Positions 53,029 to 62,264 of a DNA stretch of 64,000 nucleotides are shown piece after piece; the first letter of the stretch is position 1; each line of letters starts with the position of its first letter. Position numbers and translations under genes: made by a program. Source of the stretch: Ructibacterium gallinarum (GTDB lineage: Bacteria; Bacillota; Clostridia; Monoglobales; Monoglobaceae); contig NZ_JADCKB010000012.1 of the NCBI RefSeq assembly GCF_014982785.1, forward strand, positions 1 to 64,000. The letters run 5' to 3'. The notes beneath the pieces are model-generated. The model was not told where the DNA came from, searched no databases, and was given only the letters and a program-made list of their open reading frames with translations.

Positions 53029-54426
53029 TTATTTTCCCACACAGAAGCGGGAAAACACCTGATCAATAATTTCTTCCTGTACGGTTACGCCAGTAATCTC
53101 TCCCAAAGCGGAGAGCGCGTCTTCCAGATCAACATACAAAAGATCATATGGCAGATCTGCGCTGTCTGCCTCGGCAGCGCGGGCAATTGCGTCCCGGGAT
53201 TTTAAAAGCGCATCGCGCTGTCGGGTATTGCTCAAATAAACCTCCCCCGGGTTTAAATGGCCGCTGAGGAACATACGGCTGATCGCGGTTTCCAGGGTAT
53301 CAATGCCGATGACCGGGCCGTCCTTGGGGGCGGCAGTTTGAATAATATTTTGAAGGGCAATTCCCAGTTCCTGCCGGGCTTCTTCCGGTGTGATCCGCGC
53401 TTCCCGGTCGGTCTTGTTCAAAAGTAGGAGGAAGTGCTTATCTTTTAATTGTTCTGCAATTTTCTTATCTTCTTCGGTAATACCCTCGGCGCTGTCAATG
53501 ACAAACAGGCAGAGGTCCGCCTCCCGGGCGTGGGAGAGGGCACGTTCAATGCCAATTTGTTCCACTTCACCTGCGCCGGAACGGATTCCGGCGGTGTCCA
53601 GAAGCCGGAGGGAAATGCCGCCAATGCGGATATATTCTTCAATTACGTCCCGGGTGGTTCCGGGAATGTCTGTGACAATGGCCCGGTCACTGCGGGACAA
53701 GGCGTTAAGAAGGGAGGATTTCCCCACATTGGGTCTGCCGATGATCACGGTCAGAATGCCGTCACGGAGCATCCGCCCGGTTTCAAAGCCATCCAGCAGT
53801 GCCTGAATTTTTGCCTGCAAAGACTGTAGTGCCGCGGCGGTTTCTCCGGGCGCAGGAGGGTCGATTTCCTCGGGATAATCGGCAGCAGCGGAAATACGGG
53901 CGGTAACTGCCATGAGATCTTCCCGCAGGGCATCAATCTTTTTTGCCAAAGCGCCGCCTAACGAGCGAGCCGCGTTCTGCAATCCCAGGCCGGACCGGGA
54001 GTCAATCATATCCATCACAGCCTCTGCGCCGGTCAGGTCGGTCTTTCCGTTTAAAAATGCCCGGCGGGTAAATTCGCCGCTTTCAGCCAGTCGTGCGCCG
54101 GCGGCCAGCAATTCGGTCAAAATTTTACTGGCGGCAAAAAAGCCGCCGTGGCAGTGGATTTCTGCTACATCCTCGCCGGTATAGGAGCGGGGCGCGCGCA
54201 TGATGACCGCCAGTGCCTGATCAATCAGCGCATCCGGATGCCCAAAACAGTGAATGCAGCACAGGGTCAGTTTGCGGTCCTCCAGTTTGGGAAGGGGTTT
54301 CCCACTGGGGGCAGCTGCAACCTGTGTTATAATTTCTTCGGCCCGGCTGCCGCTGAGCCTTAAAATGGCAATGCCACCCGATCCAATGGGGGTGGCGATT
54401 GCGGCAATAGTATCATGCAGTTTCAT
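53029..54426 (-). CDS. mnmE: tRNA uridine-34 modification GTPase MnmE
   Basis: A 465-residue GTPase that with MnmG installs the 5-carboxymethylaminomethyl group on U34 of certain tRNAs. The N-terminal folate-binding domain begins DTIAAIATPIGSGGIAILRLSG and includes PRSYTGEDVAEIHCHGG. The GTPase domain has GRPNVGKSSLLNAL (G1), DIPGTTRD and DTAGIR (G3). The C-terminal catalytic Cys lies in FSRFCVGK. It follows dnaA by 12 bases. In most Bacillota it sits after jag with mnmG, so its place here is unusual. Confidence 0.97.
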   Translation of the reverse strand: MKLHDTIAAIATPIGSGGIAILRLSGSRAEEIITQVAAAPSGKPLPKLEDRKLTLCCIHCFGHPDALIDQALAVIMRAPRSYTGEDVAEIHCHGGFFAASKILTELLAAGARLAESGEFTRRAFLNGKTDLTGAEAVMDMIDSRSGLGLQNAARSLGGALAKKIDALREDLMAVTARISAAADYPEEIDPPAPGETAAALQSLQAKIQALLDGFETGRMLRDGILTVIIGRPNVGKSSLLNALSRSDRAIVTDIPGTTRDVIEEYIRIGGISLRLLDTAGIRSGAGEVEQIGIERALSHAREADLCLFVIDSAEGITEEDKKIAEQLKDKHFLLLLNKTDREARITPEEARQELGIALQNIIQTAAPKDGPVIGIDTLETAISRMFLSGHLNPGEVYLSNTRQRDALLKSRDAIARAAEADSADLPYDLLYVDLEDALSALGEITGVTVQEEIIDQVFSRFCVGK

Positions 54427-54438
54427 AAGGACAAACCT

Positions 54439-55752
54439 CTAATTCTTTTTGATGTTCTCTACCAGCTCACGGATGGTAGCGTTCAGTTCTGTATCCCCGC
54501 TCAAGTTCTGCCGGATCTTTTTGACAGCAGTCATAACGGTGGAATGGTCACGGTGAAATTCCTCGCCGATTCTGGGATAGGATTCATCCAGCACCTCCCT
54601 TGCAAGGTACATTGCGATATGCCGGGGATAGGCAATATCATTGGACCGGCGTTTGGTGACCAGAGAACCGCTGGGCAGCCGGAAATATTTTTCCACCTCG
54701 TCAATGATCACTCCAATGGTAATATCCCTCTGGGGCAGGGTGGAAAGAATTTCTTTTAATGCCTTCTGTGCCAGCTCCATAGAAATGGTATTGGTTCGTT
54801 CAATTCCGGCATAGGCCAGAATACGTTTGACTGCGCCTTCCAAATCCCGTACATTGGATTTGATGTTGTTTGCCACATACTCCACAATTTCTTCGTCAAA
54901 GGTAAAGTATTCTTCTTCAATTTTGGAACGCAGAATCGCCAGCCGGGTTTCATAATCCGGCGGCTGAATGTCTGCCAGCAGGCCCATCTGGAATCGACCT
55001 TTCAGCCTGTCCGCCAGGTGCGGTGTTTCAGACGGTAGGCGGTCCGAGGTGAGAACAATCTGTTTCCCTGCCTCAAATAAAGTGTTAAAGGTATGGAAAA
55101 ATTCCTCTTGCGCCAATTCCTTGGTGGCCAGAAACTGAATATCATCCATCAAAAGCAGGTCGACAGTGCGGTGCTTGTTCCGAAAATCCTGATTGGTCTT
55201 TTCCCGGATGGCAATTACCAGTTCATAGGTGAACTTTTCACTTGTGGTATAAAGAATTTTTTTATCCGGGTAGTTTTTAAGGAAATAATTCCCGATTGCT
55301 TGAAGCAGATGGGTTTTGCCCAAGCCGCTTCCGCCGTAAATAAACAGAGGGTTATATTTCTGGGACGGGGATTCGGCTACAGCCAGGGACGCCGCGTGCG
55401 CCAGGTTATTGTTATTGCCCACCACAAAGGATTCAAAGGAATATTTGGGGTTTAAGAAATTCTGCTCCCGAATGGGATCGGTATTTTCTTTGTCTGATGA
55501 ATCCGGCGTATCGCAGATGACCTCTATCTCGCAGGGATGTCCTGCGGCAAGTTCAATACAGCTTTCCAAAAGCGAACGAAATTTTGTCATCAGCATGTTT
55601 TTATTCAGGCTTCCCGGCACAGCAAGACGAATGTGGGTCTCGGTAAGCGCTATGGGACGTATGGGCTTAATCCATGTGTCAAAGGACACACTGGAAATTT
55701 CCTGTGCGAGTTCGTTTAAAACCTGTTTCCAAATGGTTGTGAGTTGATCCAA
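54439..55752 (-). CDS. dnaA: Chromosomal replication initiator DnaA
   Basis: A 437-residue AAA+ initiator, near usual length (about 450). The N-terminal domain I is WKQVLNELAQEISSVSFDTWIKPI. The ATPase domain has NPLFIYGGSGLGKTHLLQAIGNYF (Walker A) and VDLLLMDDIQFL (Walker B). The C-terminal DNA-binding signature is FHRDHSTVMTAVKKI. The start is TTG at 55752, with AGGAGG nine bases upstream. Divergent from rpmH as in most Bacillota, but followed by mnmE; dnaN, recF and gyrase genes are absent downstream in the window. Confidence 0.97.
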   Translation of the reverse strand: MDQLTTIWKQVLNELAQEISSVSFDTWIKPIRPIALTETHIRLAVPGSLNKNMLMTKFRSLLESCIELAAGHPCEIEVICDTPDSSDKENTDPIREQNFLNPKYSFESFVVGNNNNLAHAASLAVAESPSQKYNPLFIYGGSGLGKTHLLQAIGNYFLKNYPDKKILYTTSEKFTYELVIAIREKTNQDFRNKHRTVDLLLMDDIQFLATKELAQEEFFHTFNTLFEAGKQIVLTSDRLPSETPHLADRLKGRFQMGLLADIQPPDYETRLAILRSKIEEEYFTFDEEIVEYVANNIKSNVRDLEGAVKRILAYAGIERTNTISMELAQKALKEILSTLPQRDITIGVIIDEVEKYFRLPSGSLVTKRRSNDIAYPRHIAMYLAREVLDESYPRIGEEFHRDHSTVMTAVKKIRQNLSGDTELNATIRELVENIKKN

Positions 55753-56082
55753 TGCGGACGGCCTCCTGTCTGGTAATTCTTCGATTTATAATATATAAGC
55801 ATACGGAGCAGGGGAAAAGAAAATGCAGTGCGAAATCAAAATGCTAAAAATGCAGTGCCTGCCGCGGTGATCGGATAACTTCCCTGTCCGTTTTCCTGCG
55901 GTAACATCTATCATAACAGATATTAAAAAAAAATTCAACACCCAAAAATTCAAAAATTTCCGGCAAAAAATTCTATAAATTGACGGAATACAAAATATAG
56001 AAGAAGTGAAAAAGGAAAATAACAAGATGTACGGTTTTATTTTCAGGAAGGCGGAGAAAAAATTTTTTCTGGCAAAAGGTAC
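55753..56082. other. dnaA-rpmH intergenic region, no DnaA-box cluster seen
   Basis: This AT-rich gap between divergent dnaA and rpmH is the usual oriC location. I found no TTATCCACA box or its complement; the nearest match is TTTTCCACT at 56149 with two mismatches. Several A/T runs are present. The dnaA promoter is probably here, but no strong -35/-10 pair stands out on the minus strand. Confidence 0.5.
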
Positions 56083-56111
56083 TTGACAAGCGGCATATTG
56101 CGTGATAAAAT
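56083..56111 (+). promoter_or_regulatory. rpmH promoter
   Basis: TTGACA (56083-56088) and TAAAAT (56106-56111) are 17 bases apart, 75 bases before the rpmH start. Confidence 0.9.
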
Positions 56112-56186
56112 AGTACAGATTCTGTTATTGAATATTATTGTGGGAGATTTTCCACTTTCTACGATGATTTGTAAGGAGGGATAGCA

Positions 56187-56321
56187 ATGCTGAGAACATA
56201 CCAGCCGAAAAAGCGGCAGCGTGCCAAGGAACATGGATTCCGCAAGAGAATGAGCACCAAGAACGGCCGTAAGGTTTTGGCGAGAAGAAGACTGAAGGGC
56301 AGAAAGAAACTGTCTGCATAA
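56187..56321 (+). CDS. rpmH: 50S ribosomal protein L34
   Basis: A 44-residue, highly basic ribosomal protein ([36 protein letters not shown]), full length for L34. AAGGAGGG lies seven bases upstream. It leads the conserved rpmH-rnpA-yidD-yidC-jag cluster. A weak hairpin with a T-run at about 56443-56464 between it and rnpA may lower rnpA expression, as in other bacteria. Confidence 0.98.
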   Translation: MLRTYQPKKRQRAKEHGFRKRMSTKNGRKVLARRRLKGRKKLSA

Positions 56322-56502
56322 GAAAAATTTGGCAGGCATTGCCATTGGCCATTGCGTTCCGGCGGCGCGCTGCCGGACGCTCGAATTGGCAGTCTGCGGC
56401 AGTTCGGGAAACAGAACAAAGAAAAAGTTTTTCGACAGTCTAAAGGCGCCACAGGCGTCTTTTTGTCTATATATGGAAGAATACCGGAAGACAGGACAGG
56501 TT

Positions 56503-56853
56503 ATGAAAATCATAAGTTTAACACAAAATGCGCAGTTTCGGCGGCTATACCGCCGGGGAAAATCCGTTGTATTGCCTACCATGGTAGTGTATGCCGCCAA
56601 GAACCGGGAGGGGATTTCCCGGCTGGGGATCACCGCAGGAAAAAAGGTGGGTGGCGCTGTGGAGCGGAATCGTGCCAAACGCCGGATCCGGGAGATTTAC
56701 CGGGTGTTTGCCCCCCGGTTGAAGACGGGGTATGATTTTTGCATTGTTGCGCGGGGATTCACGGTAACCGCCCCGCATGATCGTCTAGTCCGTGACTTCT
56801 GTGGCGCGGCGGAAAAGCTGGGAGTGTGGGAGCATGAAATGGCTGCTGATTAG
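56503..56853 (+). CDS. rnpA: Ribonuclease P protein component
   Basis: A 116-residue basic protein that assists the RNase P RNA in cutting tRNA 5' leaders. It has the [23 protein letters not shown] start and the signature [21 protein letters not shown] chose ATG 56503 ([16 protein letters not shown]), which fits family length; an upstream ATG at 56474 is possible. It overlaps yidD by 20 bases. Confidence 0.96.
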   Translation: MKIISLTQNAQFRRLYRRGKSVVLPTMVVYAAKNREGISRLGITAGKKVGGAVERNRAKRRIREIYRVFAPRLKTGYDFCIVARGFTVTAPHDRLVRDFCGAAEKLGVWEHEMAAD

Positions 56854-57040
56854 AGGGATCCGGTTTTATCAACGGCACATTTCGCCGCTGAAGAAGCCGT
56901 GTTGCCGATTTTATCCCAGTTGTTCCCAGTATGCGGTGCTGGCCATAGAAAAATATGGAGTTTTACGGGGCAGTGTGAAGGCGCTTTGGCGGATTCTGCG
57001 CTGTAACCCCTTTGGAAAAGGCGGAATTGATTTTCCGTAG
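56834..57040 (+). CDS. yidD: Membrane protein insertion efficiency factor YidD
   Basis: A 68-residue protein with the family signature: [61 protein letters not shown]. It is membrane-associated and assists YidC-dependent insertion. The Cys residues ([15 protein letters not shown]) are conserved. The ATG at 56834 lies inside rnpA, with GGGAGTGTGGGAGC upstream. yidC follows after 56 bases. Confidence 0.95.
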   Translation: MKWLLIRGIRFYQRHISPLKKPCCRFYPSCSQYAVLAIEKYGVLRGSVKALWRILRCNPFGKGGIDFP

Positions 57041-57096
57041 AAAAGACGGGATGTCAGAAGACATCCGCTGAAATGACGATAAGAGGAGGAACGCAG

Positions 57097-58125
57097 GTGT
57101 CCTATATTATGCTTGCTTTGGGGTGGATCCTGAAGCTATGTAATATGCTGGTGGGGAATTATGGCCTTGCCATTATTTTGTTTACCATTCTTGTCAAGGC
57201 GATCTTGCTGCCTATGATGGTGAAACAGCAGCGGTCTATGGCGAAGACACAAAAGTTGGCGCCGTTGCTTAATGAGCTGCAGCAGAAATATGCAAATGAT
57301 AAGGAAAAGCTGAATGCGGAAACCATGAAGCTTTATCAGAAATATAAGGTCAACCCCATGAGCGGCTGCCTGCCGCTTCTGATCCAGCTGCCGATTTTGA
57401 TGGCCCTTTACTGGGTGGTAAAAAAGCCGGTGGTATATTTGATGGGGTTTGGAGAGGACGAAGTTTGGCGGATCGTCAGTGCCGTGACCCAATGGGCAGA
57501 GGGAACGCCGGATGGGCTCAGTCAGTTCTTTACGGCGCTGGGAATTGAAAATATGGAGGCGCTGACTGCCAATAACTATAAGATGTTTGGTATGTACGAG
57601 ATCCAGATTGCCCGGTTCTTGCACAGCCATCAGGAGATTATGAACAGCCAGTGGATTTTGGAGACCGGGAAAAATTATGATATTATAGATTTTAATTTCC
57701 TGGGCCTTGATCTTTCGCAGACGCCGAACCTCAGTGCGTTTTTTGGTCTGTTTATTGGGCAGGTCAAGGAACTTAATGTAAGCACCATAGCGCTTTGGTC
57801 CATTCCGGTGCTCTCCGGTGTCAGTTCCTTTGTGGTGTCTAAGCTGTCACAGAAAATGCAGCCAACAACGGCACCGCAGCGCAACGCTAACGGTGAAGAA
57901 AAGCCCAATCCCATGCAGTCTATGCTGTTGTTTATGCCGCTGATTTCCGCATGGTTTGCGTTTACGCTTCCGGCGGCGGTAGGCCTTTACTGGATCGTGA
58001 GCAATGTGCTCCAGCTGCTGCAGCAGTATGTTTTGATGAAAATTGTAAAAGTGGATTTGACGGATGAACAAATTGAAGGGGAGATCGTCAATGTTAAGAA
58101 AAATAGAAAAAAACGCAAAAAGTAA
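57097..58125 (+). CDS. yidC: Membrane protein insertase YidC (Oxa1 family)
   Basis: A 342-residue insertase with five hydrophobic segments. It carries YGLAIILFTILVKAILLPMMVKQQRSMAKTQKL (the membrane-groove Arg-type region) and NPMSGCLPLLIQLPILMALYWVV. The C-terminal cytoplasmic tail is basic. A longer frame starts at ATG 57073, but GTG 57097 follows AGAGGAGG by eight bases and gives MSYIMLALGWILKL, so I prefer it. The segment between the second and third helices is longer than in the B. subtilis SpoIIIJ form. It overlaps jag by 35 bases. Confidence 0.94.
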   Translation: MSYIMLALGWILKLCNMLVGNYGLAIILFTILVKAILLPMMVKQQRSMAKTQKLAPLLNELQQKYANDKEKLNAETMKLYQKYKVNPMSGCLPLLIQLPILMALYWVVKKPVVYLMGFGEDEVWRIVSAVTQWAEGTPDGLSQFFTALGIENMEALTANNYKMFGMYEIQIARFLHSHQEIMNSQWILETGKNYDIIDFNFLGLDLSQTPNLSAFFGLFIGQVKELNVSTIALWSIPVLSGVSSFVVSKLSQKMQPTTAPQRNANGEEKPNPMQSMLLFMPLISAWFAFTLPAAVGLYWIVSNVLQLLQQYVLMKIVKVDLTDEQIEGEIVNVKKNRKKRKK

Positions 58126-59044
58126 AGAAGAAGCCCTGCAAATGGCGGCGGAGGAGTTTGGTGTTCCTGTAGAGGCACTGTCTTACCGTGTAGAGCGTGA
58201 GGTTGGCAAAGGGCTGATGGGCTTGCTTTTGGGTAAAGAGGTGATTATCTCTGCCTGGATCACCAAAGAGGCGGAGGAGGAGGAAGCGCGGCTGAAACAG
58301 ATCGCTGAAAAGCGCGCGGCTTCGGAGCAGACGAAGCAGGCGAAAAACGGCGGAGCCAATCCTTATGCCCCCAAGGAGGAGCCGGAATTTAAGGACTATG
58401 TGGGACCCGAAGGCCGTAAAAAGAAGAGCGCAGCCAAAGAGGTAAAGCCGCAGATAGAAAAGCCGCAAGCGGAGAAACAGCCTGTAGCGGCGCCGGAGAA
58501 AAAAGAAGAGGAAATGGCCGAACCGGCAGTTGCTGAAACGGCGGAAAAGCCCAAAGAGGGAGGTTCCAAGAAAAAGCGTGAGGTTACGGAAAAATCCTTA
58601 AAGGATGCAGAATATTTTGTAACCGAGCTGGTACATAAGATGGGGCTTACGGATGCCAAGGCAGAGGTGAAAAACACCGGTGAAGCGGTAGACGTTCAGG
58701 TATCCGGAGAGCGGATGGGGCTGTTGATTGGCAAGCGGGGCGATACCCTGGATGCGGTACAGTACCTGACCAGTCTGTATGTGAACAAAGAAAAGAATTC
58801 TTATATTAAGGTGAATGTGGATACAGAAGGCTACCGGGCAAAGCGGGAAGAGACGCTGGTCAAGCTGGCCAAGGGATTAGAGCGCCGTGTGGTTCGGGAA
58901 GGCCGGGCGGTCATGCTGGAGCCCATGTCTCCCAATGAACGCCGGATCATTCATGCAGCTTTGCAAAACAGTACCAAGGTAAAGACTTACAGCGTTGGGG
59001 AAGAGCCCCGGCGTAAGGTGGTAGTTGCACTGATTGACGCATAG
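58091..59044 (+). CDS. jag: RNA-binding protein Jag/KhpB (Jag_N-KH-R3H)
   Basis: A 317-residue protein. The Jag_N domain comes first (KIEKNAKSKEEALQMAAEEFGVPVEALSYRVEREVGKGLMGLL), then a long Ala/Lys/Glu-rich linker to about residue 165. A KH domain with RMGLLIGKRGDTLDAVQYLTSLYVN and an R3H domain ending LEPMSPNERRIIHAALQN..VKTYSVGEEPRRKVVV follow. It binds RNA with KhpA and influences cell elongation and division in other Bacillota. GGGGAG precedes ATG 58091, located inside yidC. Confidence 0.95.
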   Translation: MLRKIEKNAKSKEEALQMAAEEFGVPVEALSYRVEREVGKGLMGLLLGKEVIISAWITKEAEEEEARLKQIAEKRAASEQTKQAKNGGANPYAPKEEPEFKDYVGPEGRKKKSAAKEVKPQIEKPQAEKQPVAAPEKKEEEMAEPAVAETAEKPKEGGSKKKREVTEKSLKDAEYFVTELVHKMGLTDAKAEVKNTGEAVDVQVSGERMGLLIGKRGDTLDAVQYLTSLYVNKEKNSYIKVNVDTEGYRAKREETLVKLAKGLERRVVREGRAVMLEPMSPNERRIIHAALQNSTKVKTYSVGEEPRRKVVVALIDA

Positions 59045-59060
59045 AGCCAAGAAAAAAAAC

Positions 59061-59087
59061 AGGCCGCAGCTGTTATGCGGCCTTTTT
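59061..59087 (+). terminator. Terminator of the rpmH-jag cluster
   Basis: An 8-bp stem AGGCCGCA / TGCGGCCT with a 7-nt loop is followed by TTTTT, 17 bases past the jag stop. Confidence 0.92.
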
Positions 59088-59122
59088 GGTTTTTATGATT
59101 GAAAGGTGAAGGGACGGAGAAA

Positions 59123-59383
59123 ATGAGCAGCAGATATTTTGAAAATCGGGAATGTGAGTATTATCCCTGCCATGATACAGAGCATATGAATTGTCTGTTT
59201 TGTTTCTGTCCCTTGTATTTCATGCCGGACTGCGGTGGTCGCTATGTTTGGATCAAGAACTGCCGCGGAAAACAGATCAAGGACTGCAGCAGTTGTCTTC
59301 TGCCCCACAGAAAAGAAGGGTATGATTACATTCTGGCGCGGCTGGAAGCAGAGACGGACAAAACCGGGCCGCAGAAACCGTGA
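59123..59383 (+). CDS. Cysteine-rich small-domain protein
   Basis: An 86-residue protein with ten Cys in the pattern ECEYYPCH..MNCLFCFCPLY..DCGGRYVW..NCRGKQIKDCSSCLLPH. This matches the cysteine-rich small domain family (PF04071), probably a metal- or cluster-binding module. The role is unknown; some relatives occur beside cobalamin genes, which is not the case here. GGGACGGAG precedes the ATG at 59123; a TTG eight codons earlier is possible. Confidence 0.82.
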   Translation: MSSRYFENRECEYYPCHDTEHMNCLFCFCPLYFMPDCGGRYVWIKNCRGKQIKDCSSCLLPHRKEGYDYILARLEAETDKTGPQKP

Positions 59384-59424
59384 AAAATTGGCAGATTCGC
59401 TGGTGGAATTTTGGAGCAGGCTAC

Positions 59425-59453
59425 TTGAAATTTGACGGTAAATAAGGTAAAAT
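59425..59453 (+). promoter_or_regulatory. argD promoter
   Basis: TTGAAA (59425-59430) and TAAAAT (59448-59453) are separated by 17 bases, 37 bases before argD. No ArgR box pair could be identified with confidence. Confidence 0.65.
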
Positions 59454-59489
59454 ACCATATAAGGAAAAATTCGGAAAAGGGATGATAGG

Positions 59490-60698
59490 ATGCATTTGGA
59501 AGAAATTCAAAAGCTGGACGAAAAATATTATATGAATACCTTTGGACAGCGGACCCCGGTATGCTTTACCAAAGGGGAAGGGATTGTCCTGACGGATACC
59601 GAAGGAAAAATCTACCGGGATTTTTTTGCGGGGATTGCCGTAAACAGTTTGGGATATGGGCATCCAAAAATGGTGCGGGCCTTGCAGGATCAGGTGGCAA
59701 AAATCACCCATGTATCGAATGTGTATTATTCAGAAAATCAGGCGTGTCTGGCACAGAAACTTGTAGAGAACAGCTGCCTTGACCGGATCTTTTTTGCTAA
59801 TACAGGAGCAGAAGCCAACGAAGGCGCCATAAAGCTGGCGCGAAAATATTTTGTGGAGAAAGATCAGCCAGATCGGCATGAGATTATTACCCTCAAAAAT
59901 TCCTTTCATGGCCGGACGCTTGCGACGGTGGCGGCAACGGGACAGGAAAAGTACCAGAAGCCCTATCGTCCTTTGCTGGAGAAATTTGTGCATGTAGAGG
60001 CCAATGACTGTAAGGCACTGCGCCAAGCGGTCACGCCGAATACGGCGGCGATTATGGTGGAGCTGATTCAGGGCGAGAGCGGCGTATTACCCCTTACCCA
60101 GGAATATGTGGATACCATAGCGGAGCTTTGCCAAAAGGAAGGCATCCTTTTGATTATTGATGAGGTACAAACAGGAATCGGCCGTACCGGCAAACTGTTT
60201 GCCTATGAGTGGTATGGGATCCAGCCGGATATTATCACTTTGGCAAAAGGTTTGGGCGGCGGAATCCCCATTGGGGCATTTCTGGCAAAGGAAAAGGTAG
60301 CGGCGGCCTTTCATCCGGGAGATCATGGAACCACCTTTGGGGGAAATCCTCTGTCTACCCGGGCGGGGCTTGTAGTCATGGAAGAACTGCTGGAAAACGG
60401 TTTGCTTCAGCATGCGGCAAACGTCGGCGAATATTTTCAAAAACAGCTGATGGAATTGGCAGAGCGCCATACGGAGATTGAGACGGTGCGCGGCAAAGGC
60501 TTAATGCTGGGCGTTGTCTTTCAGGACGAGATCGCAAAGGATGTGGGTACGGCTCTGCGTGGCAAAGGATATCTGGTGGGTGTTGTGGGCACCCGGGTAT
60601 TGCGGATTGTACCGCCGCTTGTGGTGATGAAGACAGATGTTGACGGATTGATTGAGGCGCTTTCTGCAGTGCTGGAAGAGAGAAAGCAGACGGCGTAA
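59490..60698 (+). CDS. argD: Acetylornithine aminotransferase
   Basis: A 402-residue PLP enzyme of arginine biosynthesis that converts N-acetylglutamate semialdehyde to N-acetylornithine. Signature segments are DFFAGIAVNSLGYGHPKMV, FFANTGAEANEGAIKLARKY, HGRTLATVAATGQEKYQKPY, LLIIDEVQTGIGRTGKLFAYE and ITLAKGLGGGIPIGAFLA with the PLP Lys. Ornithine aminotransferases are close relatives, but pairing with argF supports ArgD. The gene starts an arg cluster; argF follows after 22 bases. Confidence 0.95.
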   Translation: MHLEEIQKLDEKYYMNTFGQRTPVCFTKGEGIVLTDTEGKIYRDFFAGIAVNSLGYGHPKMVRALQDQVAKITHVSNVYYSENQACLAQKLVENSCLDRIFFANTGAEANEGAIKLARKYFVEKDQPDRHEIITLKNSFHGRTLATVAATGQEKYQKPYRPLLEKFVHVEANDCKALRQAVTPNTAAIMVELIQGESGVLPLTQEYVDTIAELCQKEGILLIIDEVQTGIGRTGKLFAYEWYGIQPDIITLAKGLGGGIPIGAFLAKEKVAAAFHPGDHGTTFGGNPLSTRAGLVVMEELLENGLLQHAANVGEYFQKQLMELAERHTEIETVRGKGLMLGVVFQDEIAKDVGTALRGKGYLVGVVGTRVLRIVPPLVVMKTDVDGLIEALSAVLEERKQTA

Positions 60699-60720
60699 GC
60701 GATAGAAAGGAAGGAAAACG

Positions 60721-61647
60721 ATGAAGCATTTTATCAGTATACATGATATTACCCGTGAAGAATTTGACCAGCTGCTGAATCTGGCGCTGAAACTGAAAAA
60801 AGAAAACAAAGAAGGAATTGCTCACCCAATTTTAAAGGGAAAGACTTTGGGGATGATTTTTACCAAGTCTTCCACCCGCACCCGTATTTCTTTTGAAGTT
60901 GGTATGTATCAGCTGGGCGGACATCCGCTGTTTTTGAATGCCAATGATATGCAGTTAGGCCGGGGCGAGAGCATTTATGATACCGCCAATGTCATGAGTC
61001 GGTTTGTGGACGGAATTATGATCCGTACTTATGATCATCAGGATGTACTGGATCTTGCCCGGTATGGCACCGTTCCGGTCATCAATGCGCTGACGGATTA
61101 TTTACATCCCTGCCAGGCGCTGGCGGATTTGATGACAGTATATGAGCACAAAGGCCGCCTGCGGGGACTGAAGCTTGCCTATGTAGGCGATGGCAACAAT
61201 GTTGCTCATTCCCTGCTGTATGCCTGTGCCAAGGCCGGCGTAAATATGTCGGTGGCAACGCCGAAAGGCTATGCCTGTGCGCCGGAAGTGGTGAAAAATG
61301 CCAAGGAAGACGCGCTGGAAACCGGCGCTGTAATTGTGGAAACGGAAGATCCGGTGGAAGCGGTAAAGGACGCGGATGTGATTTGTACCGACACCTGGGT
61401 CAGCATGGGACAGGAAGCAGAAAAGGCAAAAAGAATTGAAATATTTAAGGATTATCAGGTCAATGCGGAACTGTTTGGAAAGGCCAAGGAGGATGCGGTG
61501 TTCATTCACTGCCTGCCGGCATACCGCGGCTATGAGGTGACGGAAGATGTTATTGACGGCCCGCGGTCGATTGTATTTGATGAGGCGGAAAACCGGCTTC
61601 ATGCACAGAAGGCAGTTTTGGCAACATTGATGGTGGATCGGAACTAA
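60721..61647 (+). CDS. argF: Ornithine carbamoyltransferase
   Basis: A 308-residue enzyme that makes citrulline from ornithine and carbamoyl phosphate. It has FTKSSTRTRISFEVGM (STRTR phosphate-binding motif), MIRTYDHQDV, TDYLHPCQALADLMT (HPCQ) and VFIHCLPAYRGYEVTEDV (HCLPA). Full length for the family. GAAAGGAAGG precedes the ATG. With argD it covers two arginine steps; other arg genes must lie elsewhere. Confidence 0.96.
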   Translation: MKHFISIHDITREEFDQLLNLALKLKKENKEGIAHPILKGKTLGMIFTKSSTRTRISFEVGMYQLGGHPLFLNANDMQLGRGESIYDTANVMSRFVDGIMIRTYDHQDVLDLARYGTVPVINALTDYLHPCQALADLMTVYEHKGRLRGLKLAYVGDGNNVAHSLLYACAKAGVNMSVATPKGYACAPEVVKNAKEDALETGAVIVETEDPVEAVKDADVICTDTWVSMGQEAEKAKRIEIFKDYQVNAELFGKAKEDAVFIHCLPAYRGYEVTEDVIDGPRSIVFDEAENRLHAQKAVLATLMVDRN

Positions 61648-61717
61648 AAGAAGAAAGGCATTCCCTGGCTCACGGGAATGCGAAGGATAGATTGTGAGCT
61701 GGAAAGGCTGAGGTAAG

Positions 61718-62200
61718 ATGGAAAGTCTGTATGCATTTGAGGTTAAGCATGCAACGGAGGAGGATATTCCTGCCATTCATAAGATAACAAAAGATGCATT
61801 TTTGAAATATTGTGAGATGGCGGAATTGGATTATGATATTGAGGCGCTCAATGAAACCTATGAGGACATCCGCCGGGATATCGAAGAAAAAAATGTATTT
61901 GTGGTCCGGATCGATGATGAACCGGTTGGCGCAGTGCGTGTGGAATTGCTGCCTGACGGCGAGGCGTATCTGAGCCGGTTTGCGGTGGCGTCTCATCACC
62001 GTAACAACGGTATTGGTAAAATATTAATGAATGTGGTGGATAAGATCATGAAAGAACATCATGTTCACATTCTGCGTTTGCACACTGCGGCAAAGGTGGC
62101 GGCGCTGATCCGTTTTTACTATGGCAGAGGGTTTTACATTGCCAGTGTAGAGAACAGCCGGGGCTATCCCAGAGCGGAATTGATCAAGGAATACGACTAA
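61718..62200 (+). CDS. GNAT-family N-acetyltransferase
   Basis: A 160-residue acetyltransferase with [58 protein letters not shown] (acetyl-CoA loop RNNGIG) and [28 protein letters not shown]. Its position after argF raises the possibility of an arginine-pathway acetyltransferase, but the sequence does not show ArgA or ArgJ features; substrate unknown. GAGGTAAG precedes the ATG. Confidence 0.86.
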   Translation: MESLYAFEVKHATEEDIPAIHKITKDAFLKYCEMAELDYDIEALNETYEDIRRDIEEKNVFVVRIDDEPVGAVRVELLPDGEAYLSRFAVASHHRNNGIGKILMNVVDKIMKEHHVHILRLHTAAKVAALIRFYYGRGFYIASVENSRGYPRAELIKEYD

Positions 62201-62264
62201 TGGAGTATGGACTTCCCGGGTTTGGGGAAGCCTGTTGATATATGGCAGAGAAAGGAAGATACCA

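Noticed and set aside
55753-56186. Chromosomal origin oriC between dnaA and rpmH
   Set aside because: No cluster of TTATCCACA-like boxes could be found; the place is right but the sequence evidence is missing.
61653-61700. Hairpin GCATTCCC / GGGAATGC after argF as a terminator
   Set aside because: The stem is good, but no T-run follows, so it more likely shapes the argF-GNAT message than ends it.
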